25,401 nucleotides of DNA from CAZIUL01 sp964542475 (GCA_964542475.1 CAZIUL010000061.1:1-25401), one strand, 5' to 3'; counted from the first letter of the stretch, positions 7,989 to 16,080 are shown. Numbers and translations are program-made. Notes: generated by a model not told the origin, from the letters alone.

Positions 7989-9191
7989 TCATGCGCAAAT
8001 GAAAGAGCGGATGACCGATGTGGCTGCAGCCGACCCTGCAAAGGCAAGGCACGCGCTCGTAAGCACAAGGATTGTCACCTCTATCAGAAGCAGCGCTTTC
8101 ATGGCGTGCTTTCCCCCGCCCATGCGGTCAAGGATGAGCATCTCTCCCTTCCTTTGCCTGATCTGGAGCCAGATGACCAGTATCATGAAAGCCGCGGTCG
8201 AAATGAGAACGAGGATCGAAAAGCCGTCGAGGAGGCGTTTTATGTCCAGGAGAATCGCGAGGATCTCCTCGACTGTTCTTGTGGGCCGCACAGCCTGAAG
8301 AGATCTTGTCAGGTTGAGCTCGGCCAGCAGCTTCACCACCTCCTCTTCGTAGCTGGCAGGCAGAACGATCAGGGCGCTGAGCGGGAAGCCGCTTACATCC
8401 CCGTGGAAGTGAAAGGTGTTGATGTTGTCATGAGTGATCTCGTTGAATTTTTTGAGCCTGCTGTTGTAAACGATCTCGCTCGATTCGATGAAGAGCACCG
8501 AATCGTCAGGGTTTCGGCCGGGATCGCTGAGATCGATCGAGTCCATCTCCTCCAACGTGCCCACGAGCTCTTCGTGCCCGTGACCGATGCCGTCGATGAT
8601 CCAGGCGGTTTTTATGGAAACGAAGACCACGTTGTCGTCCGGAGTGCCTGTTGGGGCGAGAACACCGGTTATGCGCATCTTGAGCGGGTACTCCGCGGAG
8701 ATGTCGTATATGCTCTCGCAGTCGGACACCACCGATCCGCCCGCTCCCGTTCTCAGGCTTTCTGCAGCGTTGCTTCCGAGCACCGCGTCACCCAGCATCT
8801 GCGGCAGCGTTCCCTGGGCCGGGGATAATCCGCGGAAACCGAAATAGTCAAAGCTCGTTCCAACGATGGGGATGCCCTTGGCCGTGTGGAAGGTGTGGAG
8901 CGGGATCACCTTGCCCTTGATGGAGCTCTTGAGCTCCTCGTAAGCGCCAAACTCGAGCTTTTCCTTGATTTCGGTCTTGAAGTAGATCGAGTTGAACGTG
9001 AGCAGAAAAGGGCTTCCCTTGCTGCCAACGAGCACAGGCGTTGATTCGCTTCTTTCGTAGAGCTGCTCGTCGATCATGTTCACCGACATGTATGTTACCA
9101 GCGGCAGGAATATCGTGATGCTCAGGCAGAGCACTATTATGCCTGACATCAGCTTGTAGTAGCGCAGGTGGTAAAGTGCCAGTCGGAAAAT
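7989..9191 (-). CDS. FtsX/MacB-type ABC transporter permease, probable ATT start
   Basis: The reading frame opens upstream of the first ATG (9149). The upstream residues IFRLALYHLRYYKL form the amphipathic segment that normally precedes the first helix in this family. The codon before them is ATT at 9191-9189, 5 nt after a strong GGAGGAG; the ATG at 9149 has no ribosome site. With the ATT start the protein has 400 aa: helix 1 (about 17-37), a large extracytoplasmic domain, helix 2 (about 322-345), the family loop IRQRKGEMLILDRMGGG, and helix 3 (about 366-390). It then ends at VIRSFICA; the fourth helix expected in MacB/LolC-type permeases is missing. It follows the ATPase gene with only 2 nt between, so the two form one transporter. 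The cargo is unknown. Confidence 0.8.
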   Translation of the reverse strand: MFRLALYHLRYYKLMSGIIVLCLSITIFLPLVTYMSVNMIDEQLYERSESTPVLVGSKGSPFLLTFNSIYFKTEIKEKLEFGAYEELKSSIKGKVIPLHTFHTAKGIPIVGTSFDYFGFRGLSPAQGTLPQMLGDAVLGSNAAESLRTGAGGSVVSDCESIYDISAEYPLKMRITGVLAPTGTPDDNVVFVSIKTAWIIDGIGHGHEELVGTLEEMDSIDLSDPGRNPDDSVLFIESSEIVYNSRLKKFNEITHDNINTFHFHGDVSGFPLSALIVLPASYEEEVVKLLAELNLTRSLQAVRPTRTVEEILAILLDIKRLLDGFSILVLISTAAFMILVIWLQIRQRKGEMLILDRMGGGKHAMKALLLIEVTILVLTSACLAFAGSAAATSVIRSFICA

Positions 9192-9193
9192 CG

Positions 9194-9892
9194 CTACTCC
9201 TCCTGTCCGTGACCGATTTGTTGTTTTTCGGCTGTTCCAGGCATCGGACCGCCCAGATTCAGCCTCGTCTTGAAATGCCTTGTCATGGGTTCGTCGTGAG
9301 TCACCATTACAAAGGTCGCGTTGTTCTCCTCGGCCAGGCCTGATATCAGCTCCATGATCCCTTCCGCGTTTTCCCTGTCCAGGTTTGCGGTGGGCTCGTC
9401 CCCGATGACAAGCGAGGGAAGCGTGATCAGAGCACGCAGCACTGCCACGCGCTGTTTTTCCCCGTGGGAGAGATGGCCGGGAAAGCTCTTCAGCTTTCCT
9501 TCGATGCCTGTCTTTTCAACGAACACGGCCAGCCTCTCACGGACCCTGTCATCGGCTTTCATCCGGCTGCTGAGCAGGTACGGCAGAAGTATGTTCTGTT
9601 CCACTGTCAGGTATTCGAGCAGCTTGAAATCCTGGAAAACGAACCCGATCTTTTCGAGGCGAAAGCTGCGCACGGACTTTTCGTTTTTACGGGTGATCTC
9701 CAGGCCGGCGATCCTGATCGATCCGGCTGTGGGCTCGAGAATGCCCGAGATCAGGTTGATCAGTGTTGTTTTTCCCGATCCGCTCGGGCCGGTGATGCAG
9801 AGCGTTCCGCCCTCGGGCACTTCGAGGCGGTCCAGGGCGAGCTCGAACAGGCCGCCCGGGTAGGAGAAGCGAAGATCTCGGATGCTGATCAC
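9194..9892 (-). CDS. LolD/MacB-type ABC transporter ATPase
   Basis: The 232-aa ATPase has Walker A GPSGSGKTT (35-43), Q-loop FVFQD (Q87), signature LSHGEKQRVA (141-150), Walker B LVIGDEPTA (161-169), D-loop ANLD and H-loop MVTHDE (H199). The signature reads LSHGE rather than LSGGQ, as is common in LolD/FtsE relatives. The start codon is GTG; GGAGGTGA, an excellent ribosome site, lies 7 nt upstream. The start overlaps the stop of the upstream lipoprotein gene (GTGA), and the permease gene follows directly. Together they would form a MacB/LolCDE-type system that extracts or exports substrates across the inner membrane of a diderm cell. Confidence 0.93.
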   Translation of the reverse strand: MISIRDLRFSYPGGLFELALDRLEVPEGGTLCITGPSGSGKTTLINLISGILEPTAGSIRIAGLEITRKNEKSVRSFRLEKIGFVFQDFKLLEYLTVEQNILLPYLLSSRMKADDRVRERLAVFVEKTGIEGKLKSFPGHLSHGEKQRVAVLRALITLPSLVIGDEPTANLDRENAEGIMELISGLAEENNATFVMVTHDEPMTRHFKTRLNLGGPMPGTAEKQQIGHGQEE

Positions 9893-10410
9893 CGGTTCGT
9901 CACCTCCAGCTCCTGGTTAGTGATCAGATCGTACCCCGTGATCCTCGGCCCTTTTTCGCTGATGCGAACCCTGTAGAGCGCCTCGTTCAGGTTGGTCTTG
10001 CGGTGGATGTGCGTCGGATGCCTTACCTTGCCGATCACGATCCACTTGCAGTATACGGTCACGGTATCGCCGTCGATGCTTTCAACCCTAAGGTCGTTGT
10101 ATATCACGTCAGCGATGGAGATCTTTGTGTTGAACTCGTCCTGAACCTTCAGACATTTCAGATACTCGTAAACCTGCTTTTCCAGCTCTTCTCCCTCGCA
10201 GCTCCTAGATAGCAGGACAAAAATTTTTCCCGGGTCTGAACAGCCGTACACTTCGTAGATGTTGCTGTGGATTTTTTCGAATGCGGCGATGAGACTCTCC
10301 TTGTCCGGCTCGGGTTCGATGCAGCCGGACACACCACCTGAAAAAAGGATCAGGGCTGCTGCCGCAAGGGTTACGCGGAGCAGGGGGTTGGTTGTTGAGC
10401 GCGGTTTCAT
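9889..10410 (-). CDS. Small lipoprotein of unknown function, first gene of the ABC operon
   Basis: The 173-aa protein has a lipoprotein signal with hydrophobic segment and lipobox VSGC (Cys30). The rest is a compact alpha/beta domain, with EKIHSNIYEVYGCSDPGKIFVLLSRSCEG, then strands such as VTVYCKWIVIGKVRHPTHIHRKTNLNEALYRVRI. I do not recognise a family. The ATG at 10410 is chosen over upstream frames because it begins the signal peptide and has GGGAG just before it. It overlaps the ATPase start by 4 nt, so it is very likely a functional partner of the transporter. The promoter should lie in the 204-nt divergent region 10411-10614, which contains a short hairpin (ACGGGC-AGA-GCCCGT at 10460-10474). 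Confidence 0.75.
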   Translation of the reverse strand: MKPRSTTNPLLRVTLAAAALILFSGGVSGCIEPEPDKESLIAAFEKIHSNIYEVYGCSDPGKIFVLLSRSCEGEELEKQVYEYLKCLKVQDEFNTKISIADVIYNDLRVESIDGDTVTVYCKWIVIGKVRHPTHIHRKTNLNEALYRVRISEKGPRITGYDLITNQELEVTNR

Positions 10411-10614
10411 AAGCTCCCGCTTTGTTCGGGGCGATGGATCGCCGCAATTGTTTACAGCCACGGGCAGAGCCCGTCCGAGAGCGTTCCATTTTAACTTCGA
10501 GAAAAACAGTCGGAAGAACAAATCCTGCTTGATTTTCTTGTGGCGTGCGCTGTTCAATGGTACACGGGAAAACGAGAGGTAAACAGGCAGCCTGACCGGT
10601 TCTGGAGGGATGAA

Positions 10615-11859
10615 TTGGATCGAAGACCGTGTGCGGCCGCAGCGCTGGCATCCACGCTCGTTCTGTTATTAAGCGCTCCTTTGACAGCTCACGATCCGAA
10701 CCTGGGCGCGATCGCGGAGTACAACGAGCGGCTGATCAAGAACCCGGACGATCTGGAAGCGCTCCGGGCGAGGGGATCCACGTACAGGTCGCTCGAGTAT
10801 TTCGACAGCGCGCTGATCGACCTCGAGCGGGCTGACGAGCTTGAACCTGAAGACGCCGAGGTGATTGGCGAGATCGGCATGTGCTACTACCACCTCGGGG
10901 AATGGGAAAAGACCACCGAATATCTGGCGCGCTCCGAGAAGCTTCTGGTCGAGACGGTGCGATCCGGGGGAAAAGAGCCCGAAGAGTACGAGCCTTTGGA
11001 GAGAGAGCTCAGGGAGTACCGGTTTCACAACTTCGTTGATCTTGAACAATACGAAAATGCCCTGGCCGAGGGGAGGAAGCTGGAAAAATACCTTTCGGGA
11101 AAGCTCAGGTTCGAGTGCGATATGGCTGACGTGCTCTTGGAGCTTGGTCGCGCAGAAGAAGCGCTTCCGTTGTACCGGGACGCGGTTGATTCATGTCTTG
11201 CCTTCGAGCGCTACTGCGTGGGCGCTGCCAACTGTTACCTTGCGCTTGGACGTGTGGATGAAGCGCTTGCGCTGTTCAAGGCATGGGAGATGGAAGAGCC
11301 TCGATCACCCGTGCCCCCGTTCCATTGCTCTTTCATTCTGAAGGAGTACCTGAACGACGCAAATGGCGCGCTGGTGGCGCTCGACCGCGCTGAGAGCCTG
11401 GTCAGGGAGAGGGTCGACGGGGAGGAGTATCCGGACATCGAGGATGTGGTGAACCTCGTCAGGATCCTGCAGCTTTCCTGCAGCTTTCAGGAGGCATGGG
11501 AGCTGATGGAGAGGGTGATGACGGACTACAGGGGGCACTGGGTCGTGGTACACCTTCAGGGTATCAACGCCGAGGGACTGGGCAGGGAGCGTGAAGCCGA
11601 ATCTCTGGAAAAAGAGGCAATGCTTTACAAGAGGCTCAACCCCGCGGACTGGCTGCAGCTTTATGAGCTGATCGAGGCGAAGCCGGCCCCACAAGCCGCT
11701 GTAAAGGAAGATGCGAAGGAAGAGAAGGCGGTTGCGGAGGATGCCGCCGTGGGGGACAGCGGGGAAGGCGGCGATAAGAGTCCGTATTTTTATTTGAAAG
11801 CGGGAGTGATCCTTTTCATCATCATCGTGCTTGGCTGGTTCGTTCTGAGGAGATCGTAG
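10615..11859 (+). CDS. TPR-repeat protein with signal peptide and C-terminal membrane anchor, TTG start
   Basis: The 414-aa protein starts at TTG (10615), 4 nt after GGAGGGA (10604-10610); the out-of-frame ATG at 10610 leads only to a short peptide. The first 24 residues form a signal peptide ending PLTA before HDPN. Tandem tetratricopeptide-like helices fill most of the protein: PDDLEALRARGSTYRSLEYFDSALIDLERA, EDAEVIGEIGMCYYHLGEWEKTTEYL, and others. Near the end is an Ala/Glu/Lys-rich linker, then one membrane helix (YLKAGVILFIIIVLGWFVL) and RRS, so the TPR domain would face the periplasm. TPR domains bind protein partners; the partner is unknown. The TAG stop lies in a GTAGGGGC palindrome. 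Confidence 0.8.
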   Translation: MDRRPCAAAALASTLVLLLSAPLTAHDPNLGAIAEYNERLIKNPDDLEALRARGSTYRSLEYFDSALIDLERADELEPEDAEVIGEIGMCYYHLGEWEKTTEYLARSEKLLVETVRSGGKEPEEYEPLERELREYRFHNFVDLEQYENALAEGRKLEKYLSGKLRFECDMADVLLELGRAEEALPLYRDAVDSCLAFERYCVGAANCYLALGRVDEALALFKAWEMEEPRSPVPPFHCSFILKEYLNDANGALVALDRAESLVRERVDGEEYPDIEDVVNLVRILQLSCSFQEAWELMERVMTDYRGHWVVVHLQGINAEGLGREREAESLEKEAMLYKRLNPADWLQLYELIEAKPAPQAAVKEDAKEEKAVAEDAAVGDSGEGGDKSPYFYLKAGVILFIIIVLGWFVLRRS

Positions 11860-11880
11860 GGGCGGTTCGCGAACCGCCCG
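11856..11880. repeat. GTAGGGGC-type repeat, palindromic half-copy at convergent gene ends
   Basis: The element begins GTAGGGGCGG and contains a perfect 20-bp palindrome (11860-11879; half-site GGGCGGTTCG). It matches the left part of the 1019-1086 element. It supplies the TAG stop of the TPR gene and lies 9 nt before the stop of the converging ammonia-lyase gene, so it may serve as a two-way hairpin terminator, though no T-tract follows. Confidence 0.7.
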
Positions 11881-11888
11881 CTCCTTCC

Positions 11889-13451
11889 TCAGAACGCGAA
11901 CCTCTCCGAGCTCACCTCCAGGCTGCTCTCATCGAGCGGGCCAACGACCTCTTCCACCGCCTTCAGGATCTCGTGGGATCGCACAACCTCGGTCAGGTTG
12001 TTGATGTCGTCGAACAGGGGCCGGTCATCATCCAGGATATCCACATGTTTCCGTATCACATCGTATGCGGCCTGCGAGGCGGGACCGGGTTTTGCCGGCT
12101 TTCTGAAATCGAACGCCTGTGCCGCGGCAATGAACTCGATCGCCAGCACGGGGTAGGAGTTCTCCAGGATCTGCCGTGTCTTGATAGCAGTTGTCATGCT
12201 CATGCTGACGAAATCCTCCTGGTCAGCAGCGGCCGGGATTGACCCGGTTGCAGCGGGATGGCTGAGCACCCTGTTTTCGCAAAGCAGCGATCCTGCGGTG
12301 TACTGGGTCAGCATCAGCCCTGACATCATGCCCGCTCCCTTTGTGAGAAAGGCGGGAAGGCCCGCGCTCAGCGCCGGATTCAGGAGCCTGTTGAGCCGCC
12401 GCTCCGAAAGAACACCGATGGTCGTGAGACCCATGCCGACATGCTCGAGCCCGAAGGCTAGCGGTGTCCCCTGGAAGTTCGCGCCTGTCACGCATTCGTC
12501 CTCGTCCGGAAAGAAGAGCGGGTTGTCGCCCACGCCGTTGAGCTCGATCTGAAACATGTGCTTCGCCCAGTTGAGCGAGTCGAGGGCTGACCCGATGACC
12601 TGGGGCGAGCTTCGCAGAGAGTAGGCATCCTGCACCTTTTTTCCGGTGCGCTCCAGCAGCCCGCTTCCCTTGGTGAGCCGTCTCAGGTTCGATGCGCACG
12701 CGACCGCGCCGGGATATCCTCTTGCCTTGTGCAGCCTCTCGTCGCAGCAGAGCATGTTCGTGTTGATCGCCTCCATGGACATTGCAGCGGCTATCTGGGC
12801 GCTCTTGTACCATTTGGAGGATTCATCGATCATAAGGCAGCCGAAGCCCGTGGTGACGTTAGCGCCGTTGATGACCGCAAGCCCGTCGCGCGCCTCGTAT
12901 TCAATCACGGGGATGCCGGCTCGATCCATGGCTTCTTTTCCGGGAAGGCGTTCGCCCTTGTAAAACGCCTCTCCCTCACCCATGGGAACTAGCGCCATCT
13001 GGGCCATAGGTGACAGGTCGCCGCACGCGCCGACCGAACCGCGCTTGCATATGACAGGAGTGACCCCTTTGTTCAGAATGGAAACCAGGGTCTGTGTGAT
13101 CTCGGGCCTCAAGCCGGAGCGGCCGTTGCAGTGCACGTTTATTCGCGAGGTGATCGCCGCGCGAACAACTTCTTCCGGCAACGGTTCGCCACACCCCGCG
13201 GCGTGGCTGTAAATGAGGAATTTCTGGAAATCTTTTGTCTGCTCCGGTGTAAGCACCACCTCTGAAAGATCGCCGATTCCGGTTGTCACGCCGTACATGA
13301 CCTCTCCGTTGGAGAGCTTCTTCTCGAGCATGAGCCGGCATTTTTTTATGCGCTCCAGCCCTTCCGGCGCGATGGCTACCTCTTCTTTATCGCGGGCGAT
13401 TCTGACGATCTTGTCAATTGTCAAGTCGTTGCCGTTCAGATGAATAGGCAT
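11889..13451 (-). CDS. hutH: Histidine ammonia-lyase family enzyme with Cys in the MIO-forming triad
   Basis: The 520-aa protein matches the aromatic amino acid lyase family through its length. Visible sites are VMYGVTTGIG (Tyr53), LIYSHAAGCGEPL (His83), GLAVINGAN (Asn195), VQDAYSLRSSPQ (Tyr277, Arg280), ANFQGTP (Phe326) and AADQEDFVSM (Glu412). Histidine ammonia-lyase removes ammonia from histidine to give urocanate, using the MIO group made by cyclising Ala-Ser-Gly. Here the triad is Ala142-Cys143-Gly144 (codon TGC at 13025-13023) in GSVGACGDLSPMA. The SHAAG His favours histidine as substrate, but a related lyase or aminomutase cannot be excluded. No hutU, hutI or hutG is in the window, so it stands alone. 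An AGAGGA site precedes the ATG. Confidence 0.88.
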   Translation of the reverse strand: MPIHLNGNDLTIDKIVRIARDKEEVAIAPEGLERIKKCRLMLEKKLSNGEVMYGVTTGIGDLSEVVLTPEQTKDFQKFLIYSHAAGCGEPLPEEVVRAAITSRINVHCNGRSGLRPEITQTLVSILNKGVTPVICKRGSVGACGDLSPMAQMALVPMGEGEAFYKGERLPGKEAMDRAGIPVIEYEARDGLAVINGANVTTGFGCLMIDESSKWYKSAQIAAAMSMEAINTNMLCCDERLHKARGYPGAVACASNLRRLTKGSGLLERTGKKVQDAYSLRSSPQVIGSALDSLNWAKHMFQIELNGVGDNPLFFPDEDECVTGANFQGTPLAFGLEHVGMGLTTIGVLSERRLNRLLNPALSAGLPAFLTKGAGMMSGLMLTQYTAGSLLCENRVLSHPAATGSIPAAADQEDFVSMSMTTAIKTRQILENSYPVLAIEFIAAAQAFDFRKPAKPGPASQAAYDVIRKHVDILDDDRPLFDDINNLTEVVRSHEILKAVEEVVGPLDESSLEVSSERFAF

Positions 13452-13614
13452 GATTTTGATCCTCTGTCATGGCCGTTCGGCTCTTCTCTTTTTAGTGTCT
13501 TGATACAAACTTTATAGTTTAAACCGATACGGATATGTTTTGCAAGCGGTTTTTGTGAAATGAATGAAGGGAGAAAAGGGAGTGAAGGGAATAAGTTCGA
13601 TAACGTCGGGTTTT

Positions 13615-14853
13615 TTACTTCCGCGAGCGGCAGTTCGCTGCCGCGGATGCGTAGACCTTCTCGTACCTTTTAACTATCTTATCCCAGTCGCGATTTTCCC
13701 GGACGTATTTTCTGGCGCGAGCGCCCATGCTATCGAGGTTTTCCGTCTTATCTACAACCTCGAGCACGGTGTCGGCAAGGGAAGCCTCGTCATCCGGCTT
13801 GAACAAGAAACCGTTCATCCCGTTTTCAACGAGCTCCGCGATCCCTCCGACCGAAGAGCCTAGCACGATCTTTTCCATGGACATGGCTTCGAGCGGTTTG
13901 AGCGGCGTGACGAGCTCGGTAATGCGCATGCTTCGCCGGGGATAGATGAAGATGTCGATGACCGAATAGTAGCTGTTGACATCAGAGTGGTGAACGCGGC
14001 CTGTGAACGTTATGTTCGAATCCAGCCCTAGGCTGCTGCAGAGCGACTTCAGTTTTTCGTGCTGTCCCTGGTACCCGCTGCCGACCATTAGCAGCTTGAG
14101 GTCGCTGCGCTTTTTGTTGATTATGGCGAACGCCTTGACCAGAATGTCCAACCCCTCGTAGTCGTAGAAGGAGCCGATGAAACCCAGCACCTTGCCCGGC
14201 TCCAACCCGAGTTTTTTCATCAGCCCGGTGTTGCGCTCCAGCGGAAGAAAGCTGTCCGATTCAACCCCGTTGGGAATGACAGTGATCTTTTTGGAGCTTA
14301 TATCCCTGCCGAGCAGGTCGTTTTTTAAGCCTTCGCAGATGGTGGTCACATGATCGGCCTTCCTGCATAGATGGGTTTCGAAGCGGCGCACGCTCTTGTA
14401 CTTGAGCGATTTCTCGCTGGTGTACGATCCGAGATCAACGCCCGCATCCTCCCAGAAGGCGCGAATTTCGTAGACAAAAGGGATTCCCAGGCGTCTTGCC
14501 GCGCGCATCGCCGGGAAACCGTTCAAAGCCGGTGAATGGGCGTGGATCAGGTCAAAGCGTTCCTTCTGAAGGATCTCGACGATCCTGTGGTAGAGCCTGA
14601 TCATGTGCATGCATTCGCCAATTAGCACCATGTTGAAAGCCGTGCGTGTGAGCGGGTTCGAAAAAGGCGGGGTGCGGTAGAACTTCAGCCCGTCGATCAC
14701 CGTCTCGCTGGGGCCGTACTTTTCGTGTTTCAGCGAAGTGAGCACAACCGGATCGAAACCGAGCTTTCGCTGGTTCGAGATTATGTAATTGCTCCGGAAG
14801 GTGTACCCGCTGAAGTAAGGCACGGAGTGGTCGAATATATGGAGAATTTTCAT
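13615..14853 (-). CDS. GT4-type glycosyltransferase, PEP-CTERM/exosortase-associated type
   Basis: The 412-aa protein starts MKILHIFDHSVPYFSGYTFRSNYI, closely resembling the PEP-CTERM/exosortase-associated glycosyltransferases (Daro_2409 type) as I remember them. The N-terminal domain includes ERFDLIHAHSPALNG. The C-terminal nucleotide-sugar domain has VIPNGVESDSF, LGFIGSFYDYEGLDIL, and the EX7E region ELVTPLKPLEAMSMEK followed by GGIAELVENGMNGFLF. It is expected to be cytoplasmic or membrane-associated and to transfer a sugar from a nucleotide donor during surface polysaccharide synthesis. The ATG at 14853 starts the Rossmann strand; an earlier in-frame ATG at 14922 adds a non-conserved basic stretch. 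No strong ribosome site is seen. No exosortase gene is in view. Confidence 0.87.
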   Translation of the reverse strand: MKILHIFDHSVPYFSGYTFRSNYIISNQRKLGFDPVVLTSLKHEKYGPSETVIDGLKFYRTPPFSNPLTRTAFNMVLIGECMHMIRLYHRIVEILQKERFDLIHAHSPALNGFPAMRAARRLGIPFVYEIRAFWEDAGVDLGSYTSEKSLKYKSVRRFETHLCRKADHVTTICEGLKNDLLGRDISSKKITVIPNGVESDSFLPLERNTGLMKKLGLEPGKVLGFIGSFYDYEGLDILVKAFAIINKKRSDLKLLMVGSGYQGQHEKLKSLCSSLGLDSNITFTGRVHHSDVNSYYSVIDIFIYPRRSMRITELVTPLKPLEAMSMEKIVLGSSVGGIAELVENGMNGFLFKPDDEASLADTVLEVVDKTENLDSMGARARKYVRENRDWDKIVKRYEKVYASAAANCRSRK

Positions 14854-14956
14854 GCGGTTTTCACATTTCAATCGAGCGCTTTTTAGTTTCTGCCGAGAGA
14901 CGGAAGCACTGAAGCGGTCCATCTCTTTCTTCGTCTCTTTTTTCCTCCGGCCTGAC

Positions 14957-15009
14957 CCGCATATTTCATCCTCTTCTGCTGCGGCAAAGAGTATGATATA
15001 AGCGGATTA
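14957..15009. repeat. Copy B of the dispersed repeat: two arms head to head, forming a hairpin after mnmA
   Basis: The left arm (14957-14986) is 29/30 identical to part of the repeat at 20764-20793. The right arm (about 14987-15009) resembles copy A. The two arms pair over about 19 bp with three mismatches (CCGCTTATATC... with ...GATGAAATATGCGG on the minus strand), closing on a GC-rich loop. The terminal TTA of the right arm is the TAA stop of mnmA, so the hairpin starts at the end of the thi-mnmA message. No U-tract follows, so it may be an mRNA-stabilising hairpin rather than a terminator. Confidence 0.6.
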
Positions 15010-16080
15010 AACTATCCACCCCCCCCCGAGAACGGTATCCCCATCATAAAACACTGCCGCCTGTCCGGGGGTGATCGCTTTTTGCGGCTCTTTCAGGCGT
15101 ACGAGTGCCTTGTCACCCGGAATAAGCCGGATCTCGCACGAGCTCTCTTTCGCGGAGTAACGCACCTTCACGTCCGCCCGGACGGGGCTTTTTGCGGGTT
15201 GAACGAGCCAGCTTGTGTCAGCGATCTCGAACGAGTCCCTGTACGTCTCCTCCTCGAAACCAACCACGAGCGCGTTGTCGGATCGCCTGAGCTCGATGAC
15301 ATAATAAGGCCTTTTCGCGGCTATGCCGATGCCCTTGCGCTGCCCGATGGTGTAGCGGATGAGGCCGTTGTGTGTTCCAAGGCGCATGCCCTGCCTGTCA
15401 AGAACAGGCCCGCTTACCCCGACATCCGGGAACCGCTCCAGGATGAACCCGGTGTAGTCGCCATCCGGCACGAAACATATGTCCTGGCTTTCCGGCTGCC
15501 GCATGCTCGGGATCCCCGCTGTTTTCGCGATTTCAGCCGTTTGCTTCTTGGTCATGCTTCCGAGCGGAAAGAGCACGCGACCAAGGCGCTTCCTGTCCAT
15601 TCTGAAAAGCGCGTAGCTCTGGTCCTTCGATTCATCGACACCTTTTGCGAGCGTGTCGCAGGAGAAGCGGGGATCGTTTTCCACGCGCGCGTAGTGCCCG
15701 GTTGCGAAGATCTCCATGCCCATACGGGCGGCCTCGTCCATCAGGATCCCGAACTTGATGAAACGGTTGCACATGACGCAGGGGTTCGGAGTGCGGGCTG
15801 CCAGGTACTCCCTGCAGAAGTAGTCCATCACCCTGGCTCTAAACTCCTCGCAATAATCAAAGAGCATGTAAGGCACGTCCAGGTGCCGGCAGACGGATTC
15901 GGCACCGGACATCGAAGACGAACCGTTGCCTGTTTCGCGGTTCTCATCCGGAGGCCGGTTCCACAGCTTCAGCTCCGCACCGGTGATATCGTACCCCTCT
16001 TCCTTCAGAAGATACGCTGCCACGGAGCTGTCCACACCGCCGCTCATGGCTACCATCACCTTCTTGCTTGTGCGTTTCAT
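15007..16080 (-). CDS. mnmA: tRNA-specific 2-thiouridylase MnmA
   Basis: MnmA puts sulfur on C2 of the wobble uridine of tRNA Lys, Glu and Gln, using ATP and sulfur relayed from a cysteine desulfurase. The 357-aa protein shows the PP-loop AMSGGVDSSVAAYLL (11-25), the catalytic Cys in TPNPCVMCNRF (C101), GHYARVEN, the second reactive Cys in ESQDICFVPDGDYTGF (C202), and YTIGQRKGIGI. The ATG overlaps the thiE stop by ATGA, so the gene is translationally coupled as the last gene of the thi operon. The C terminus is coded over a run of nine G (15027-15019), LGGGWIV, and the TAA stop falls in repeat copy B. Confidence 0.95.
   Translation of the reverse strand: MKRTSKKVMVAMSGGVDSSVAAYLLKEEGYDITGAELKLWNRPPDENRETGNGSSSMSGAESVCRHLDVPYMLFDYCEEFRARVMDYFCREYLAARTPNPCVMCNRFIKFGILMDEAARMGMEIFATGHYARVENDPRFSCDTLAKGVDESKDQSYALFRMDRKRLGRVLFPLGSMTKKQTAEIAKTAGIPSMRQPESQDICFVPDGDYTGFILERFPDVGVSGPVLDRQGMRLGTHNGLIRYTIGQRKGIGIAAKRPYYVIELRRSDNALVVGFEEETYRDSFEIADTSWLVQPAKSPVRADVKVRYSAKESSCEIRLIPGDKALVRLKEPQKAITPGQAAVFYDGDTVLGGGWIV

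Noticed and set aside
10459..10475. ACGGGC-AGA-GCCCGT hairpin as a terminator or operator in the divergent region
   Set aside because: The stem is only 6 bp with no T-tract, and nothing ties it to a known regulator; noted only within the lipoprotein entry.
13615..13650. TTCG-loop hairpin at the end of the glycosyltransferase as a terminator
   Set aside because: GCGGCAG-TTCG-CTGCCGC is a clean hairpin but lies inside the coding end on the minus strand with no T-tract after it.
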